This document shows positions 1 through 7,601 of a stretch of 64,000 bases of DNA, piece after piece. A program made the translations under genes and the position numbers. A model generated the notes under the pieces. That model worked only from the letters and a program-made list of their open reading frames with translations. It had not been told where the DNA came from and did not search any database. Source of the DNA: UBA877 sp034436335 (GTDB lineage Bacteria > Chloroflexota > Anaerolineae > Anaerolineales > Villigracilaceae); contig DAOTVO010000037.1 of the NCBI GenBank assembly GCA_034436335.1, positions 1 through 64,000 of the forward strand, given 5' to 3'. Positions within the stretch are counted from its first letter, which is position 1. Every line of letters starts with the position of its first letter.

Positions 1-148
1 TCTGGTCATACGCCCGGAACTGCGCCTTCCCCAAAAGCTGACAGTACTTCGTTATCGCCGCCGTCAACGTCGTCTTCCCATGGTCAATATGCCCCATGGT
101 CCCTACATTCATGTGCGGCTTCGTCCGATCAAATTTCTGCTTCGCCAT
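1..148 (-). CDS. tuf: Elongation factor Tu, N-terminal part
   Basis: Only the first 49 codons lie in the window; the gene continues past base 1. EF-Tu is the GTPase that brings aminoacyl-tRNA to the ribosome. The translation opens MAKQKFDRTKPHMNVGTMG and contains the P-loop GHIDHGKT at residues 19-26, a slight variant of the usual GHVDHGKT. The start is set by a good ribosome site (AAGGAGCG) just upstream of the ATG. Three tRNA genes lie directly upstream on the same strand and appear to share one promoter at 629-657, so tuf is probably transcribed as the last gene of a tRNA-tuf unit. Identity is certain; whether a second tuf copy exists elsewhere cannot be seen. Confidence 0.96.
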   Translation of the reverse strand, partial: MAKQKFDRTKPHMNVGTMGHIDHGKTTLTAAITKYCQLLGKAQFRAYDQ

Positions 149-253
149 CGCTTTCGCTCCTTCCTTTTTTCAAAAAAAGTTCTTGATGACAAATGCCCAG
201 CGCCGGAGCATCTTTGTCAGGCGCAACACCTGACCTCTCCGGTTCGGGATGAG

Positions 254-326
254 AGCCCTCAATGGGATTTGAACCCATGACCCCGCCCTTACCAAGGGCG
301 TGCTCTACCGTCTGAGCTATGAGGGC
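254..326 (-). tRNA. tRNA-Thr (anticodon GGT)
   Basis: On the minus strand the acceptor stem GCCCTCA pairs with TGAGGGC, the anticodon loop is TTGGTAA with anticodon GGT, and the T-loop TTCAAAT is present. It is 73 nt with no encoded CCA. It lies between tuf and tRNA-Tyr, in the position of thrT in the enterobacterial thrU-tyrU-glyT-thrT-tufB unit. Confidence 0.95.
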
Positions 327-331
327 GCTTG

Positions 332-414
332 TGGGCGGTGAAGGATTCGAACCTCCGAAGGCTTCTGCCAACTGATTTACAGTCAGTCCCCGTTGGCCAC
401 TTGGGTAACCGCCC
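332..414 (-). tRNA. tRNA-Tyr (anticodon GTA)
   Basis: This is a class II tRNA of 83 nt on the minus strand. The acceptor GGGCGGT pairs with ACCGCCC, the anticodon loop CTGTAAA gives GTA, and there is a long variable arm typical of bacterial tRNA-Tyr. Only 5 nt separate it from the downstream tRNA-Thr(GGT). Confidence 0.95.
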
Positions 415-525
415 GAGTAAATTGTTAATCGCAGATTGTTGATTGTAGAACACCAGCCAAACAATCTCCAATCAGCAACACTTGCACCGAAGGCAAGTGT
501 AGATGCCACCATTCGCCAATCTTGG
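415..525. other. tRNA spacer with degenerate AT-rich word repeats
   Basis: This 111 bp spacer between tRNA-Tyr and tRNA-Thr(TGT) has no coding capacity and no fourth tRNA. It consists of related words such as TTGTTAATCGCAGATTGTTGA and CAATCTCCAATCAGCAAC, resembling the GATT-type repeat at 35944-36018. It is probably part of the co-transcribed precursor. Confidence 0.5.
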
Positions 526-598
526 AGCCGACGACGGGAATCGAACCCGTAACCTACCACTTACAAGGCGGTTGCTCTGCCGATTGAGCTACGTCGGC
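526..598 (-). tRNA. tRNA-Thr (anticodon TGT)
   Basis: 73 nt on the minus strand. The acceptor GCCGACG pairs with CGTCGGC, the anticodon stem is ACCGC/GTGGT, and the loop CTTGTAA gives TGT. It is the first gene after the promoter at 629-657 and corresponds to thrU in the conserved Thr-Tyr-(Gly)-Thr-tuf order. Confidence 0.95.
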
Positions 599-628
599 AT
601 GGCTGCCTTTCCCGGATTAAGCGGGGGA

Positions 629-657
629 ATTATACCAAAGGCGTCCCGCCAGTACAA
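629..657 (-). promoter_or_regulatory. Promoter of the tRNA-tuf unit
   Basis: The minus strand carries TTGTAC, a 17 bp spacer, then a perfect TATAAT. The predicted start is about 24 nt before tRNA-Thr(TGT). No other promoter is visible before tuf, so one transcript for three tRNAs and tuf is likely. Confidence 0.8.
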
Positions 658-690
658 GGTGTAAAGGCCCTCGCCATCGGCCTGCCGGTT

Positions 691-732
691 AAATAAAAGA
701 CTCCTGTACACACGTGGAGCGGCGCGGGAGTC
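691..732 (-). terminator. Intrinsic terminator behind the LysM lipoprotein gene
   Basis: On the minus strand GACTCC pairs with GGAGTC across a long loop, followed by TTTTATTT. It lies about 60 bp beyond the stop codon of the LysM gene. Confidence 0.55.
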
Positions 733-791
733 TATCAGGATTCCGGAATTCAGTCAAGAAAAATCCCATGATTCCCGCCGAACAGTCCAGC

Positions 792-1718
792 CTACGGACG
801 CGCCTCGGTCAGAAACTCCACCCGCTCGATGGCCGGTCCAACGCTGGAAGCCCAAAAATCGAAGGCAAGGCTTTCCCCGGCCGCCAGCGGTTCGCCGGCT
901 TCCCAACGCCGAAAGCCAACCAGGTTGCCGGCCTCGTCGTAGGCGATTGCCAGCACCCAGAGCGTCCCGGCGCGGCCGTCTGGCGCGGTCAGTGTCAGCC
1001 GCCCGGAGAGGTGCGCCGCGCGCCCGCCCGCCTCCACGCGGACGAGCGTATTTTCCAGCATCACGGGCAGATAGCGCGCGTCGCCCGGCAGCAGGCGGAT
1101 GGCCGTCAACACCTGGACGCGTGGACGCGCCTGCAAATCCACCGGCGGGGCAAAATGCACCCCCAGCGGCATCAAAGCGCCTGCAGGCAGGATGTCGAGC
1201 GGAGCGTAGGCAATCTGGCTCGCGAGTTCCTCTCCATGCTCGTCCAACAGAACGAACTGCGCCGAGATGTTTTCCAGCGTTTCGCTGAACTCGTTTTGCA
1301 CCAGCGCCAGGCACCACAGCCCGCCGGTCGTCTCCGCCCAGCAGCGCGCCTGCCGCACAGGAATCGACGCGGGGGTGGGCGTCGGCTCGGAGGGGATGCT
1401 GGCCGCCGGAATGACCAGCGTCTGTCCGACAATGAGCGCCGCAGGCTGGACGCCGGGGTTGGCTGCCATCAAATCGGCCACCGAGACGCCGTAGCGTTGG
1501 GCAATCGCCCCCAGCGTGTCGTTTGGCCGGATGGTGTACAGGACGGGGGTCGGCGTGGGGAGGAGCCTTTGCGTCTGCGCGGGGAAGGGAGAATCGGTCG
1601 GGGAGGGGGAAGCGGTCTGATAGGGCGCGGCAGGCTCCAGGTCCGCAGACGGGGCGGCGGCCGGGCCGCAAGCCGTCAGCAGGAGGAGAGTCGTCAAGCA
1701 GGAGAACAGTCGGCGCAT
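792..1718 (-). CDS. LysM-domain lipoprotein
   Basis: 308 aa. The N-terminus is a lipoprotein signal (MRRLFSCLTTLLLLTAC) with the lipidated Cys at residue 17, so the protein should be anchored to the outer face of the membrane. A Pro/Thr-rich linker leads to one LysM peptidoglycan-binding domain at about residues 61-104 (YTIRPNDTLGAIAQRYGVS, ending VGQTLVIP). The remaining 190 residues look like a beta-rich domain I do not recognise. It is transcribed divergently from the TPR gene. There is no Shine-Dalgarno site; instead TATAAT ends 6 nt before the ATG, suggesting a leaderless message. A role in envelope structure or wall recognition is inferred. Confidence 0.85.
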   Translation of the reverse strand: MRRLFSCLTTLLLLTACGPAAAPSADLEPAAPYQTASPSPTDSPFPAQTQRLLPTPTPVLYTIRPNDTLGAIAQRYGVSVADLMAANPGVQPAALIVGQTLVIPAASIPSEPTPTPASIPVRQARCWAETTGGLWCLALVQNEFSETLENISAQFVLLDEHGEELASQIAYAPLDILPAGALMPLGVHFAPPVDLQARPRVQVLTAIRLLPGDARYLPVMLENTLVRVEAGGRAAHLSGRLTLTAPDGRAGTLWVLAIAYDEAGNLVGFRRWEAGEPLAAGESLAFDFWASSVGPAIERVEFLTEARP

Positions 1719-1724
1719 GTCGAG

Positions 1725-1730
1725 ATTATA
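1725..1730 (-). promoter_or_regulatory. -10 box 6 nt before the LysM start codon
   Basis: TATAAT on the minus strand, with six bases between it and the ATG. Transcription should start at or within 1-2 nt of the start codon. Confidence 0.6.
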
Positions 1731-1760
1731 CCCGTTCCAATTCTTGATTTTGGCAAAGAC

Positions 1761-1789
1761 TTGCCGCCCGTCAGAGGCTGTGCTAAACT
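1761..1789 (+). promoter_or_regulatory. Leaderless promoter of the TPR gene
   Basis: TTGCCG, 17 bp spacer, TAAACT, then 6 nt to the ATG at 1796. No Shine-Dalgarno sequence is possible in the remaining space. Confidence 0.65.
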
Positions 1790-1795
1790 CAATTC

Positions 1796-3592
1796 ATGAC
1801 CGATGAAGATGAATTCCTTTCTGCCGAAAGCGGTGAAAATACGATGCTGCGGGAGGCGCAGGAAGCCGTGCGCCAGGGCGACCGGGTGCGGGCGCGCGAC
1901 CTGCTCACCCGTTTGCTGAAGACCGACCAGAACAACACGACGTACTGGGTTTGGCTGAGCGCGGTGGTGGACTCGACCAAGGAGCGTCTGTTCTGCCTGC
2001 AAACGGCGCTCAAACTGGACCCTGAAAATGCGGCGGCCAAACGCGGTTTGTTGCTGCTCGGAGCGCTTCCAGCCGACGATGCCGTTCCCCCTTTCCCGCT
2101 CAACCGACCGCGCTCGTGGGAGGAGACGATTGCCATCCCGCGCCCGGAAGTCGAAAAGCCGCGCGGTTGGGCTAACCCGCTGGTGCGCGTCTTTCTCATC
2201 ATTGGTCTGCTGGTTGTGGCCGGGGGGCTGTTTTTGGGCGGCTACAATCTGTTTCACCCCGGCGGGGCTGTTCCGCTGATGATGCGCACTTCCACGCCGC
2301 GGCCGACGTTTACTGCCAGCAGCACGCCGACGAATACGCCGCTGTTCCGCACGGCCACGCCGACCTTTCTCGGCCCCACGCCGCTGTCGTTTTTCTTGCC
2401 GGCCACCTACACCCCCACTCCCTTGTATGTACTCACCGAGCATCCGGTGCTGACGCGCAATGCTTTTGAAACCGGTTTGCGCTTCTTGAAAGCCGGGCAA
2501 TATGATATTGCCCGCGTCCAATTCGAGCAGGTGCTGCGGGACGAACGCGAAGCCGTGGATGCTCTGTATTACATTGGCGAGTCCTATCGCTTCGAAGGAA
2601 ATTACGGGAAAGCGCGGGATGCCTACCAGCGGGCCATCGAAATCAACTTGAACTTTGCGCCCGCCTACCTGGGACGCGCCCGCGCCCGCCTGGCGCTCGA
2701 CCCGAATGCCGATGTCGGCATGGACCTCGACGCGGCGGTTTCACTCGACCCGCTGTTTGCGGAGGCGTACATCGAGCGCGCCGCCTACCTGCTCCGGCAG
2801 GGGAATGCCAAAGCGGCGTTGGCGGATGCAGAAACGGCTCTCGAACTGACGCCGGATTCGCCGCTGGCCTGGATGTATCTGGCGCAGGCGCAACTGGCTC
2901 AGGGCAAAGCGGAGGATGCGCTCCAGTCGGCGCTGAAGGCCAATCAACTCGATATGACGCTCGTACCGGCCTATCTGACGCTGGCGCAGGCTTACGTTGC
3001 CACCGGCCAGACGGTCGAGGCCGCCGCCGTCCTGCAAACCTACACCATCTATGAACCGGATGACCTGGAGGCGCTCTTGACCCTCGGCGCGGCGTACAAC
3101 GCTGTGGGAGAGTACCAATCGGCAGTGGATATTCTGACCCGCTTCCTGGAAAAGAATTCGCGCAACCCGGAGGCGTATTATCAGCGTGGGTTCGCTCATT
3201 TGAATCTTGGAAAACTCAATCTCGCCGAACAGGATTTCCAACAAGCCGTTCGCTACGACCCCAACGATTTCGACTCTCAATTGGGGCTGGCACGCGTCTA
3301 CTTCGAGCAGGGCAAGCCCGGCGACGCTTACATCCAGGCCGAAACAAAAGCCGAGCCGCTGGCGAAGAGTGATAACACCAAAGCGCAGTGCTATTACTGG
3401 GAAGCCGTGTTCCTGGAAGCGATTCCGAACAAAGACGGCGCAGTCGCCTACTGGAATCGTCTATTGCAACTTCCTACCGAATCCATGCCCGAGGAATGGC
3501 GGCAGGCCGCTTTTGAGCATCTGGGCGTCACGCCCACTTTCACGGTCACGCCGCGCCTCACTCAGACGCCGACCCCGACGCGGACGCCGTAG
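1796..3592 (+). CDS. Membrane-anchored tetratricopeptide repeat protein
   Basis: 598 aa. A cytoplasmic N-terminal region (about residues 15-90) is helical and TPR-like. It is followed by one membrane segment at 130-151 and a Thr/Pro-rich linker (repeated TPTPT-type words). A large C-terminal array of TPR repeats follows at about 215-560 and should face outward. The protein ends in another Thr/Pro tail. TPR arrays are protein-docking scaffolds, so an envelope assembly or sensing role is likely but the partner is unknown. The start is fixed by a strong promoter 6 nt upstream (leaderless). A bidirectional terminator separates it from the convergent DUF971 gene. Confidence 0.85.
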   Translation: MTDEDEFLSAESGENTMLREAQEAVRQGDRVRARDLLTRLLKTDQNNTTYWVWLSAVVDSTKERLFCLQTALKLDPENAAAKRGLLLLGALPADDAVPPFPLNRPRSWEETIAIPRPEVEKPRGWANPLVRVFLIIGLLVVAGGLFLGGYNLFHPGGAVPLMMRTSTPRPTFTASSTPTNTPLFRTATPTFLGPTPLSFFLPATYTPTPLYVLTEHPVLTRNAFETGLRFLKAGQYDIARVQFEQVLRDEREAVDALYYIGESYRFEGNYGKARDAYQRAIEINLNFAPAYLGRARARLALDPNADVGMDLDAAVSLDPLFAEAYIERAAYLLRQGNAKAALADAETALELTPDSPLAWMYLAQAQLAQGKAEDALQSALKANQLDMTLVPAYLTLAQAYVATGQTVEAAAVLQTYTIYEPDDLEALLTLGAAYNAVGEYQSAVDILTRFLEKNSRNPEAYYQRGFAHLNLGKLNLAEQDFQQAVRYDPNDFDSQLGLARVYFEQGKPGDAYIQAETKAEPLAKSDNTKAQCYYWEAVFLEAIPNKDGAVAYWNRLLQLPTESMPEEWRQAAFEHLGVTPTFTVTPRLTQTPTPTRTP

Positions 3593-3614
3593 AAGAAATA
3601 GCAGCGAAAAATTC

Positions 3615-3647
3615 GGCCGGGATGTTCTCCCGGCCATTTTTTATTTT
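3615..3647. terminator. Bidirectional intrinsic terminator
   Basis: GGCCGGGA pairs with TCCCGGCC, followed by ATTTTTTATTTT on the plus strand and by AATTTTT on the minus strand. It serves the convergent TPR and DUF971 genes. Confidence 0.85.
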
Positions 3648-3976
3648 CTACATTGTTCACACGGACACAGCGCCCGCAAATAGCCCCACTGGTAAATGCC
3701 ATAATCGTGGCCATCCTCCCAGACCGGCGTGATGGCGTACGCGCCCACGGGGGTGATCGTCTTGAGACGGGTGGCGGGGGAATCGGGCAGATCGGCAGAA
3801 AACGCGGCCGGGTCGGGGGTATCGCCCATGTTCTCATGGCCACCGCGGCACTCGGCACACGGACAGCCCGCCCGCAGGAGGGAAAAGGAATAGTGGCTGA
3901 TATGGCCGTCGTCCCAGACGACGGTCAGGATTTTTTGTTCGCGCTTGGCGGTGATAGAAATGGGTTTTGGGGTCAT
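3641..3976 (-). CDS. DUF971 domain protein
   Basis: 111 aa, a single DUF971 domain (the N-terminal fold of gamma-butyrobetaine hydroxylase). Diagnostic features are VVWDDGHISHYSFSLLRAGCPCAECRGG near residues 19-45 and the closing WGYLRALCPCEQCRK. Two CPCxxC clusters (CPCAEC, CPCEQC) probably bind metal. Stand-alone DUF971 proteins are small and their role is unsettled, with links to iron-sulfur protein assembly suggested. It is the last gene of a minus-strand operon after the lipid kinase and SH3 genes, with a 9 nt gap. Confidence 0.85.
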   Translation of the reverse strand: MTPKPISITAKREQKILTVVWDDGHISHYSFSLLRAGCPCAECRGGHENMGDTPDPAAFSADLPDSPATRLKTITPVGAYAITPVWEDGHDYGIYQWGYLRALCPCEQCRK

Positions 3977-3985
3977 AGAGAACTC

Positions 3986-4468
3986 TTAAGGAGATGAAAT
4001 AATGTGTAGAAAATCCTGGGCGGCCCAGCCGCGCCGGGCTTCGTCGTACGAGGCGGTCAGATACCACCAAGTATAACCGTCGGCCTGGCGGGGGCCGTCG
4101 GAAATCAGAAACACTTCTTCGTCGAAGGCCAGGAAGAGCGGCGCCGAATTCAAACCCGGCTCGGCGCGCACGCGCAGGGCTGCGCCGCCGGTATCCACGC
4201 GCACATAGACTCCCAGGCCAAACTCGCCGACGCCCGGAGTGGGAGGCAGGGTTGGGGTGGGCGGGAGGGGCGTCAACGTGGGAGGGAGGGCGCGCGGCGT
4301 GCCGGTTGGGGCGGGGATGACGGTCAGAGCGGCGGAAGCAGGCCCCAGGTCCGCGGCCGGAGCGCCGGGACGGGCGACCAAAATGTAGGCCAGCGTCACG
4401 ACCAGCAAAGCCGTCCCGATGAGCAGGGCCGTTATCCATACTTTGGCGCTGAAAATGTCTTTGAGCAT
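3986..4468 (-). CDS. Membrane-anchored SH3b domain protein
   Basis: 160 aa. There is one N-terminal membrane anchor at about residues 9-32 (KVWITALLIGTALLVVTLA), then a Pro/Thr-rich linker, then a C-terminal bacterial SH3-type domain (about 85-155: GVYVRVDTGGAALRVRAEPG, ending WAAQDFLHII). SH3b domains usually bind cell-wall peptides. The gene sits 11 nt after the lipid kinase and 9 nt before the DUF971 gene, so the three are probably one transcript. Function beyond wall binding is unknown. Confidence 0.8.
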   Translation of the reverse strand: MLKDIFSAKVWITALLIGTALLVVTLAYILVARPGAPAADLGPASAALTVIPAPTGTPRALPPTLTPLPPTPTLPPTPGVGEFGLGVYVRVDTGGAALRVRAEPGLNSAPLFLAFDEEVFLISDGPRQADGYTWWYLTASYDEARRGWAAQDFLHIISSP

Positions 4469-4479
4469 AAGCGTCGCGG

Positions 4480-5424
4480 TCAGGCTTTCTCACAGCAAAG
4501 TTGCCGGCGCGCTTGGGGCGGCATGAGAACATAAAGGCTGCGCGGCAGGACTTGAATCTCGGCGCGTTCAGCGCCCAGCATCGGTTCGCCGTCCATCTGC
4601 AGGGGGAAGGCAGTATCGGACTCGATGACGGCCTTTTGAAACGGGACGCGGCGCGCCAGGTCAGAAGTCAGGTGGCGGCCGGCGCGCATCTCGAAGAAGT
4701 GGCGGAAGGCATCGGCCAGGGTCGAGCCGGAAAACAGCCAGAGGTCCATCACGCCGTCATTGATGAAGGCGGAAGGAGAAATCTGCGCCATGCCGCCGAC
4801 GTAGTGGCGGATGTTGCTGGCGACGGCCAGCAGGAAGTGGCCCTCCACAGCCTTGTCATCGGTCTGGACACGCAGGTTCATGCCATGCCAGAGTGTCATG
4901 TTCCAAACCGTTGTGGCGAAGTACTCGGTCACATTCAGGTACTTCTGGAAGCGCTTGCGCGGTTCGAGTTTTTGCACCGTCATGGCGTCCAATCCGACGC
5001 CGGCCCACAACATGAAAGGCTGACCGTTGCACAGTCCCACATCCACCGCGCACGGTTCGACGCCGCACAGCAGGCGGGCGTTGTGGCGAAGAGAGCGCAG
5101 ACGGGAGAGGGTGAACGCGTTCAGCCCAATTTCACGCGCCCAAACGTTGGCCGTGCCGGCCGGCAAAACCCCCAGCGCCGTCTGCGAACCGATCAGCCCG
5201 CTGGCGGCCTGTCCGACGGTGCCGTCGCCGCCAATGGCAAAGACGGCGCGGAAGTTTTCGACCGCAGCCATGCGCGCCAGGCGCGTGGTATGACGCCCAT
5301 TGAGCGATTCGGCCACCTCCACACGCCAGCCCTGTTCGTTGAGCGTGCGGATGATGCCGCCGATGAAGTAACGAACCGGAATACGTCCGGCGGCGGGGTT
5401 GTAAATGAGCAAAGCATCGGCCAT
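4480..5424 (-). CDS. Diacylglycerol kinase family lipid kinase
   Basis: 314 aa, the full length of the YegS/BmrU/DgkB-type lipid kinases. Visible signatures are the start LLIYNPAAGR, the nucleotide loop AIGGDGTVGQAASGL at about 80-94, and GVLPAGTANVWAREIGL. These enzymes phosphorylate diacylglycerol or related lipids at the inner membrane face. The start has a TATAAT box ending 6 nt upstream and no ribosome site, so it is likely leaderless. It heads the operon with the SH3 and DUF971 genes and diverges from the Ser/Thr kinase. The exact lipid substrate cannot be told from sequence. Confidence 0.88.
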   Translation of the reverse strand: MADALLIYNPAAGRIPVRYFIGGIIRTLNEQGWRVEVAESLNGRHTTRLARMAAVENFRAVFAIGGDGTVGQAASGLIGSQTALGVLPAGTANVWAREIGLNAFTLSRLRSLRHNARLLCGVEPCAVDVGLCNGQPFMLWAGVGLDAMTVQKLEPRKRFQKYLNVTEYFATTVWNMTLWHGMNLRVQTDDKAVEGHFLLAVASNIRHYVGGMAQISPSAFINDGVMDLWLFSGSTLADAFRHFFEMRAGRHLTSDLARRVPFQKAVIESDTAFPLQMDGEPMLGAERAEIQVLPRSLYVLMPPQARRQLCCEKA

Positions 5425-5430
5425 GTCTCT

Positions 5431-5436
5431 ATTATA
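5431..5436 (-). promoter_or_regulatory. -10 box 6 nt before the lipid kinase start
   Basis: TATAAT on the minus strand, six bases from the ATG. The -35 region is weak. It lies 31 bp from a plus-strand TATAAT serving the divergent protein kinase gene. Confidence 0.6.
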
Positions 5437-5467
5437 CTTTGGGGCGGCAAAAATCAGCCGCTCGCAG

Positions 5468-5473
5468 TATAAT
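5468..5473 (+). promoter_or_regulatory. -10 box 10 nt before the protein kinase start
   Basis: TATAAT on the plus strand. The predicted transcription start leaves a leader of only 3-4 nt before the ATG at 5484. Confidence 0.55.
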
Positions 5474-5483
5474 TTCCCAATAC

Positions 5484-6509
5484 ATGGCAGAAACTTCTCT
5501 TCTGAATAACAGGTACGAAATCCTTGAGCAAATGGGCAAGGGGGGGATGGCCGTCGTCTATAAAGCGCGCGACCTGATGCTGGAGCGCCAGGTGGCCATC
5601 AAGGTCTTGCGCGAGGACTACTCGCGTGACCCGGCCTTCCAGGAACGCTTCCGCATGGAGGCGCGCGCTGCCGCCAACCTCGCCCATCCGAATATCGTCA
5701 CCGTGCATGATTTCGGCCTGGATAAGGGACAACTGTTCATCGTCATGGAACTCGTCCCGGGGACGGACCTGAAGACTCTGCTGCGCAAACGCGGCCGCTT
5801 CACCCCGGAGGAGGCTCTGCCGCTGATGATTCAGGCCTGCGCCGGAATCGGCTACGCCCACCGCGCCGGCCTTGTCCACTGCGATGTAAAACCGCAAAAT
5901 TTCCTCGTCACGCCCGACATGCGCCTGAAGGTAACCGATTTCGGGATTGCCCGCGCCCTGGCCAGCATCCGGCCGGAAGAACAAAGCGACGTTGTCTGGG
6001 GGTCGCCGCAATACTTTGCGCCGGAGCAGGCCGCCGGTGCGCCTCCCTCCCCCGCCTCGGACGTGTATTCGCTGGGCGTTGTTCTCTACGAACTCTTGAG
6101 CGGCACACTCCCCTTCCAGGGCGAAACAGCCAGCGATCTGGCGCAATTGCACCTGGAAGCCGAGCCGCCGCGTCTGAGCGAATTGGTGCCAGAAATCGCC
6201 CCCGAACTGGAACAGATTGTGCTCAAAGTCCTATCCAAGGAACCGGCGCAGCGCTACCGCACCGCCGACCAGATGGGACGCGTGCTGATGAATTTCGGCA
6301 ACAGCCGCGCCGCCCCCTCGCTGGCGCTGACCCCGGAAGCCGCTCCCCCGCTCAAGACGGCGCCCCTCCCCGCGCAGAAAGAGGAAGTCCCGCCGCCGAG
6401 CCTGGACTGGGTTTCGGTCGGTCTCGGCCTGCTGGCGCTGATTGCCGTGCTGGGGCTGGTTCCGTTTTGGGTTTGGGTCTATTTCGTTTATAATCCGCCC
6501 ATTCGCTGA
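5484..6509 (+). CDS. Ser/Thr protein kinase (Hanks type, non-RD)
   Basis: 341 aa. The kinase domain covers about residues 11-280: Gly-rich loop GKGGMAVVY (18-26), catalytic Lys40, Glu59, catalytic loop HCDVKPQN (132-139), TDFGIA (151-156) and the APE-like FAPEQ. The usual HRD Arg is Cys133, making this a non-RD kinase that should not depend on activation-loop phosphorylation. A Pro-rich linker leads to one membrane helix near 313-336, and the protein ends a few residues later. Unlike PknB, it therefore has no extracellular PASTA or other sensor domain. The start at 5484 rather than an upstream ATG is chosen because a TATAAT box lies 10 nt before it. rpe follows after 9 nt. Confidence 0.9.
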   Translation: MAETSLLNNRYEILEQMGKGGMAVVYKARDLMLERQVAIKVLREDYSRDPAFQERFRMEARAAANLAHPNIVTVHDFGLDKGQLFIVMELVPGTDLKTLLRKRGRFTPEEALPLMIQACAGIGYAHRAGLVHCDVKPQNFLVTPDMRLKVTDFGIARALASIRPEEQSDVVWGSPQYFAPEQAAGAPPSPASDVYSLGVVLYELLSGTLPFQGETASDLAQLHLEAEPPRLSELVPEIAPELEQIVLKVLSKEPAQRYRTADQMGRVLMNFGNSRAAPSLALTPEAAPPLKTAPLPAQKEEVPPPSLDWVSVGLGLLALIAVLGLVPFWVWVYFVYNPPIR

Positions 6510-6518
6510 CGCCTCGCC

Positions 6519-7187
6519 ATGAAACATCCCTACCTCATCGCTCCGTCCATTCTCTCGGCGGATTTCACCCGTCTCGGCGAGCAAATCGCCGAATGCGAGG
6601 CCGCCGGCGCAGACTGGATTCACGTGGACGTGATGGACGGGCATTTCGTCCCCAATCTGACCATGGGGCCGTTCATTGTTGAACATGTGCGGCGGGTTAC
6701 CGCCTTGCCGCTGGATGTGCATCTGATGGTGGAGAAGCCGGAGCGGCTGTTGAAAGCCTTCGCCGAGGCCGGCGCGTCCTCGCTCACCGTTCACGTGGAG
6801 ACCTGTCCGAACGCGGCGGAAGTCCTCGGCGAGATCAAATCCCTGGGCTGTCGCGCCGGGCTGACGCTCAACCCGGCCACTCCCGCCGCCGCGCTGACCC
6901 CGGCCCTGCCGCTGGCCGACCTGGTCCTGGTGATGACCGTCCACCCCGGCTATTCTGGCCAGGCATTCATGCCGGAAGTGTTGCCCAAACTTGCCGAAGT
7001 GCGCCGCATGTTGGACGCCAGCGATTCGGCGGCGCGTCTGGAGGTGGATGGCGGCATCTCGGCGCAGACCATTGGGCGGGTCCGGGAAGCGGGCGCAGAT
7101 ACATTTGTGGCCGCCAACGCGATTTTCAAGCATCCCGATGGAATCGCGGCCGGCATTCGAACCTTGAAATTGGCGCTGGGCGCTTAA
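6519..7187 (+). CDS. rpe: Ribulose-phosphate 3-epimerase
   Basis: 222 aa, a complete TIM-barrel epimerase of the pentose phosphate pathway that interconverts ribulose 5-phosphate and xylulose 5-phosphate in the cytosol. Signatures are APSILSADFTRLGEQ near the start, HVDVMDGHFVPNLTMGP (metal-binding His and Asp), LDVHLMVEKPE, MTVHPGYSGQAF, and EVDGGISAQT. The spacing of 9 nt after the protein kinase suggests co-transcription. The gene ends at the edge of a terminator that serves the convergent rpmB. Confidence 0.95.
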   Translation: MKHPYLIAPSILSADFTRLGEQIAECEAAGADWIHVDVMDGHFVPNLTMGPFIVEHVRRVTALPLDVHLMVEKPERLLKAFAEAGASSLTVHVETCPNAAEVLGEIKSLGCRAGLTLNPATPAAALTPALPLADLVLVMTVHPGYSGQAFMPEVLPKLAEVRRMLDASDSAARLEVDGGISAQTIGRVREAGADTFVAANAIFKHPDGIAAGIRTLKLALGA

Positions 7188-7214
7188 AACAAAAATCACA
7201 GCACAAGGCTGTGA
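7186..7214 (-). terminator. Intrinsic terminator of rpmB
   Basis: On the minus strand TCACAGC pairs with GCTGTGA, followed by TTTTTGTTTT. It abuts the stop codon of rpe. Confidence 0.8.
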
Positions 7215-7242
7215 CCTTTGTCGGACAAAGACCGGTCAGGGT

Positions 7243-7425
7243 TCAAGCGGTCTTGGCGAGAGTGCGGATGCACTTGGCGCAGAGAGTCTTCTGTACCTTG
7301 CGGCCGTTCTCAATGACCGTCACCTTCTGCAGGTTGGGGCGGAAGGGGCGGTTGGTGTTCCGCTTGGAGAAAGAGACCGCGTTGCCGAAAACCGTAGTCT
7401 TACCACAATGAGCGCATTTAGCCAT
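7243..7425 (-). CDS. rpmB: 50S ribosomal protein L28
   Basis: 60 aa. It starts MAKCAHCGKTTVFGNAVSFS and ends with CAKCIRTLAK. The two CxxC pairs (residues 4-7 and near the C-terminus) form the zinc ribbon of the Zn-binding L28 form. The start is set by an AGGAAG ribosome site; an in-frame upstream extension lacks L28 character. It is divergent from the asp23-fakA-fakB genes, the same arrangement as rpmB/yloU/yloV in Bacillus. Confidence 0.95.
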   Translation of the reverse strand: MAKCAHCGKTTVFGNAVSFSKRNTNRPFRPNLQKVTVIENGRKVQKTLCAKCIRTLAKTA

Positions 7426-7477
7426 TTTGAACTTCCTTTCTTGCCGAAGAATGCCGGCCTGATTGAGCAGGCGGCGT

Positions 7478-7507
7478 ATTTTACCACAGGTTCGCATCCT
7501 TGCGCAA
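7478..7507 (-). promoter_or_regulatory. Promoter of rpmB
   Basis: TTGCGC, 18 bp spacer, TAAAAT on the minus strand. It gives a leader of roughly 45 nt with a normal Shine-Dalgarno site. Confidence 0.5.
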
Positions 7508-7601
7508 GTCGAGTGTTATATAGTTGTGAAACTTGCCTGTCCAAAAGGCAAAGCGCAGGAAAGAACCGCCGTTTCAGTTTATAGAGAAGGAATAAATCAC
7601 C

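Noticed and set aside
714..1799. A 361-codon open frame on the plus strand, antisense to the LysM gene
   Set aside because: Its composition is Arg/Gly/Gln-rich without family features, it has no ribosome site, and the LysM lipoprotein on the other strand has a clear signal peptide and domain.
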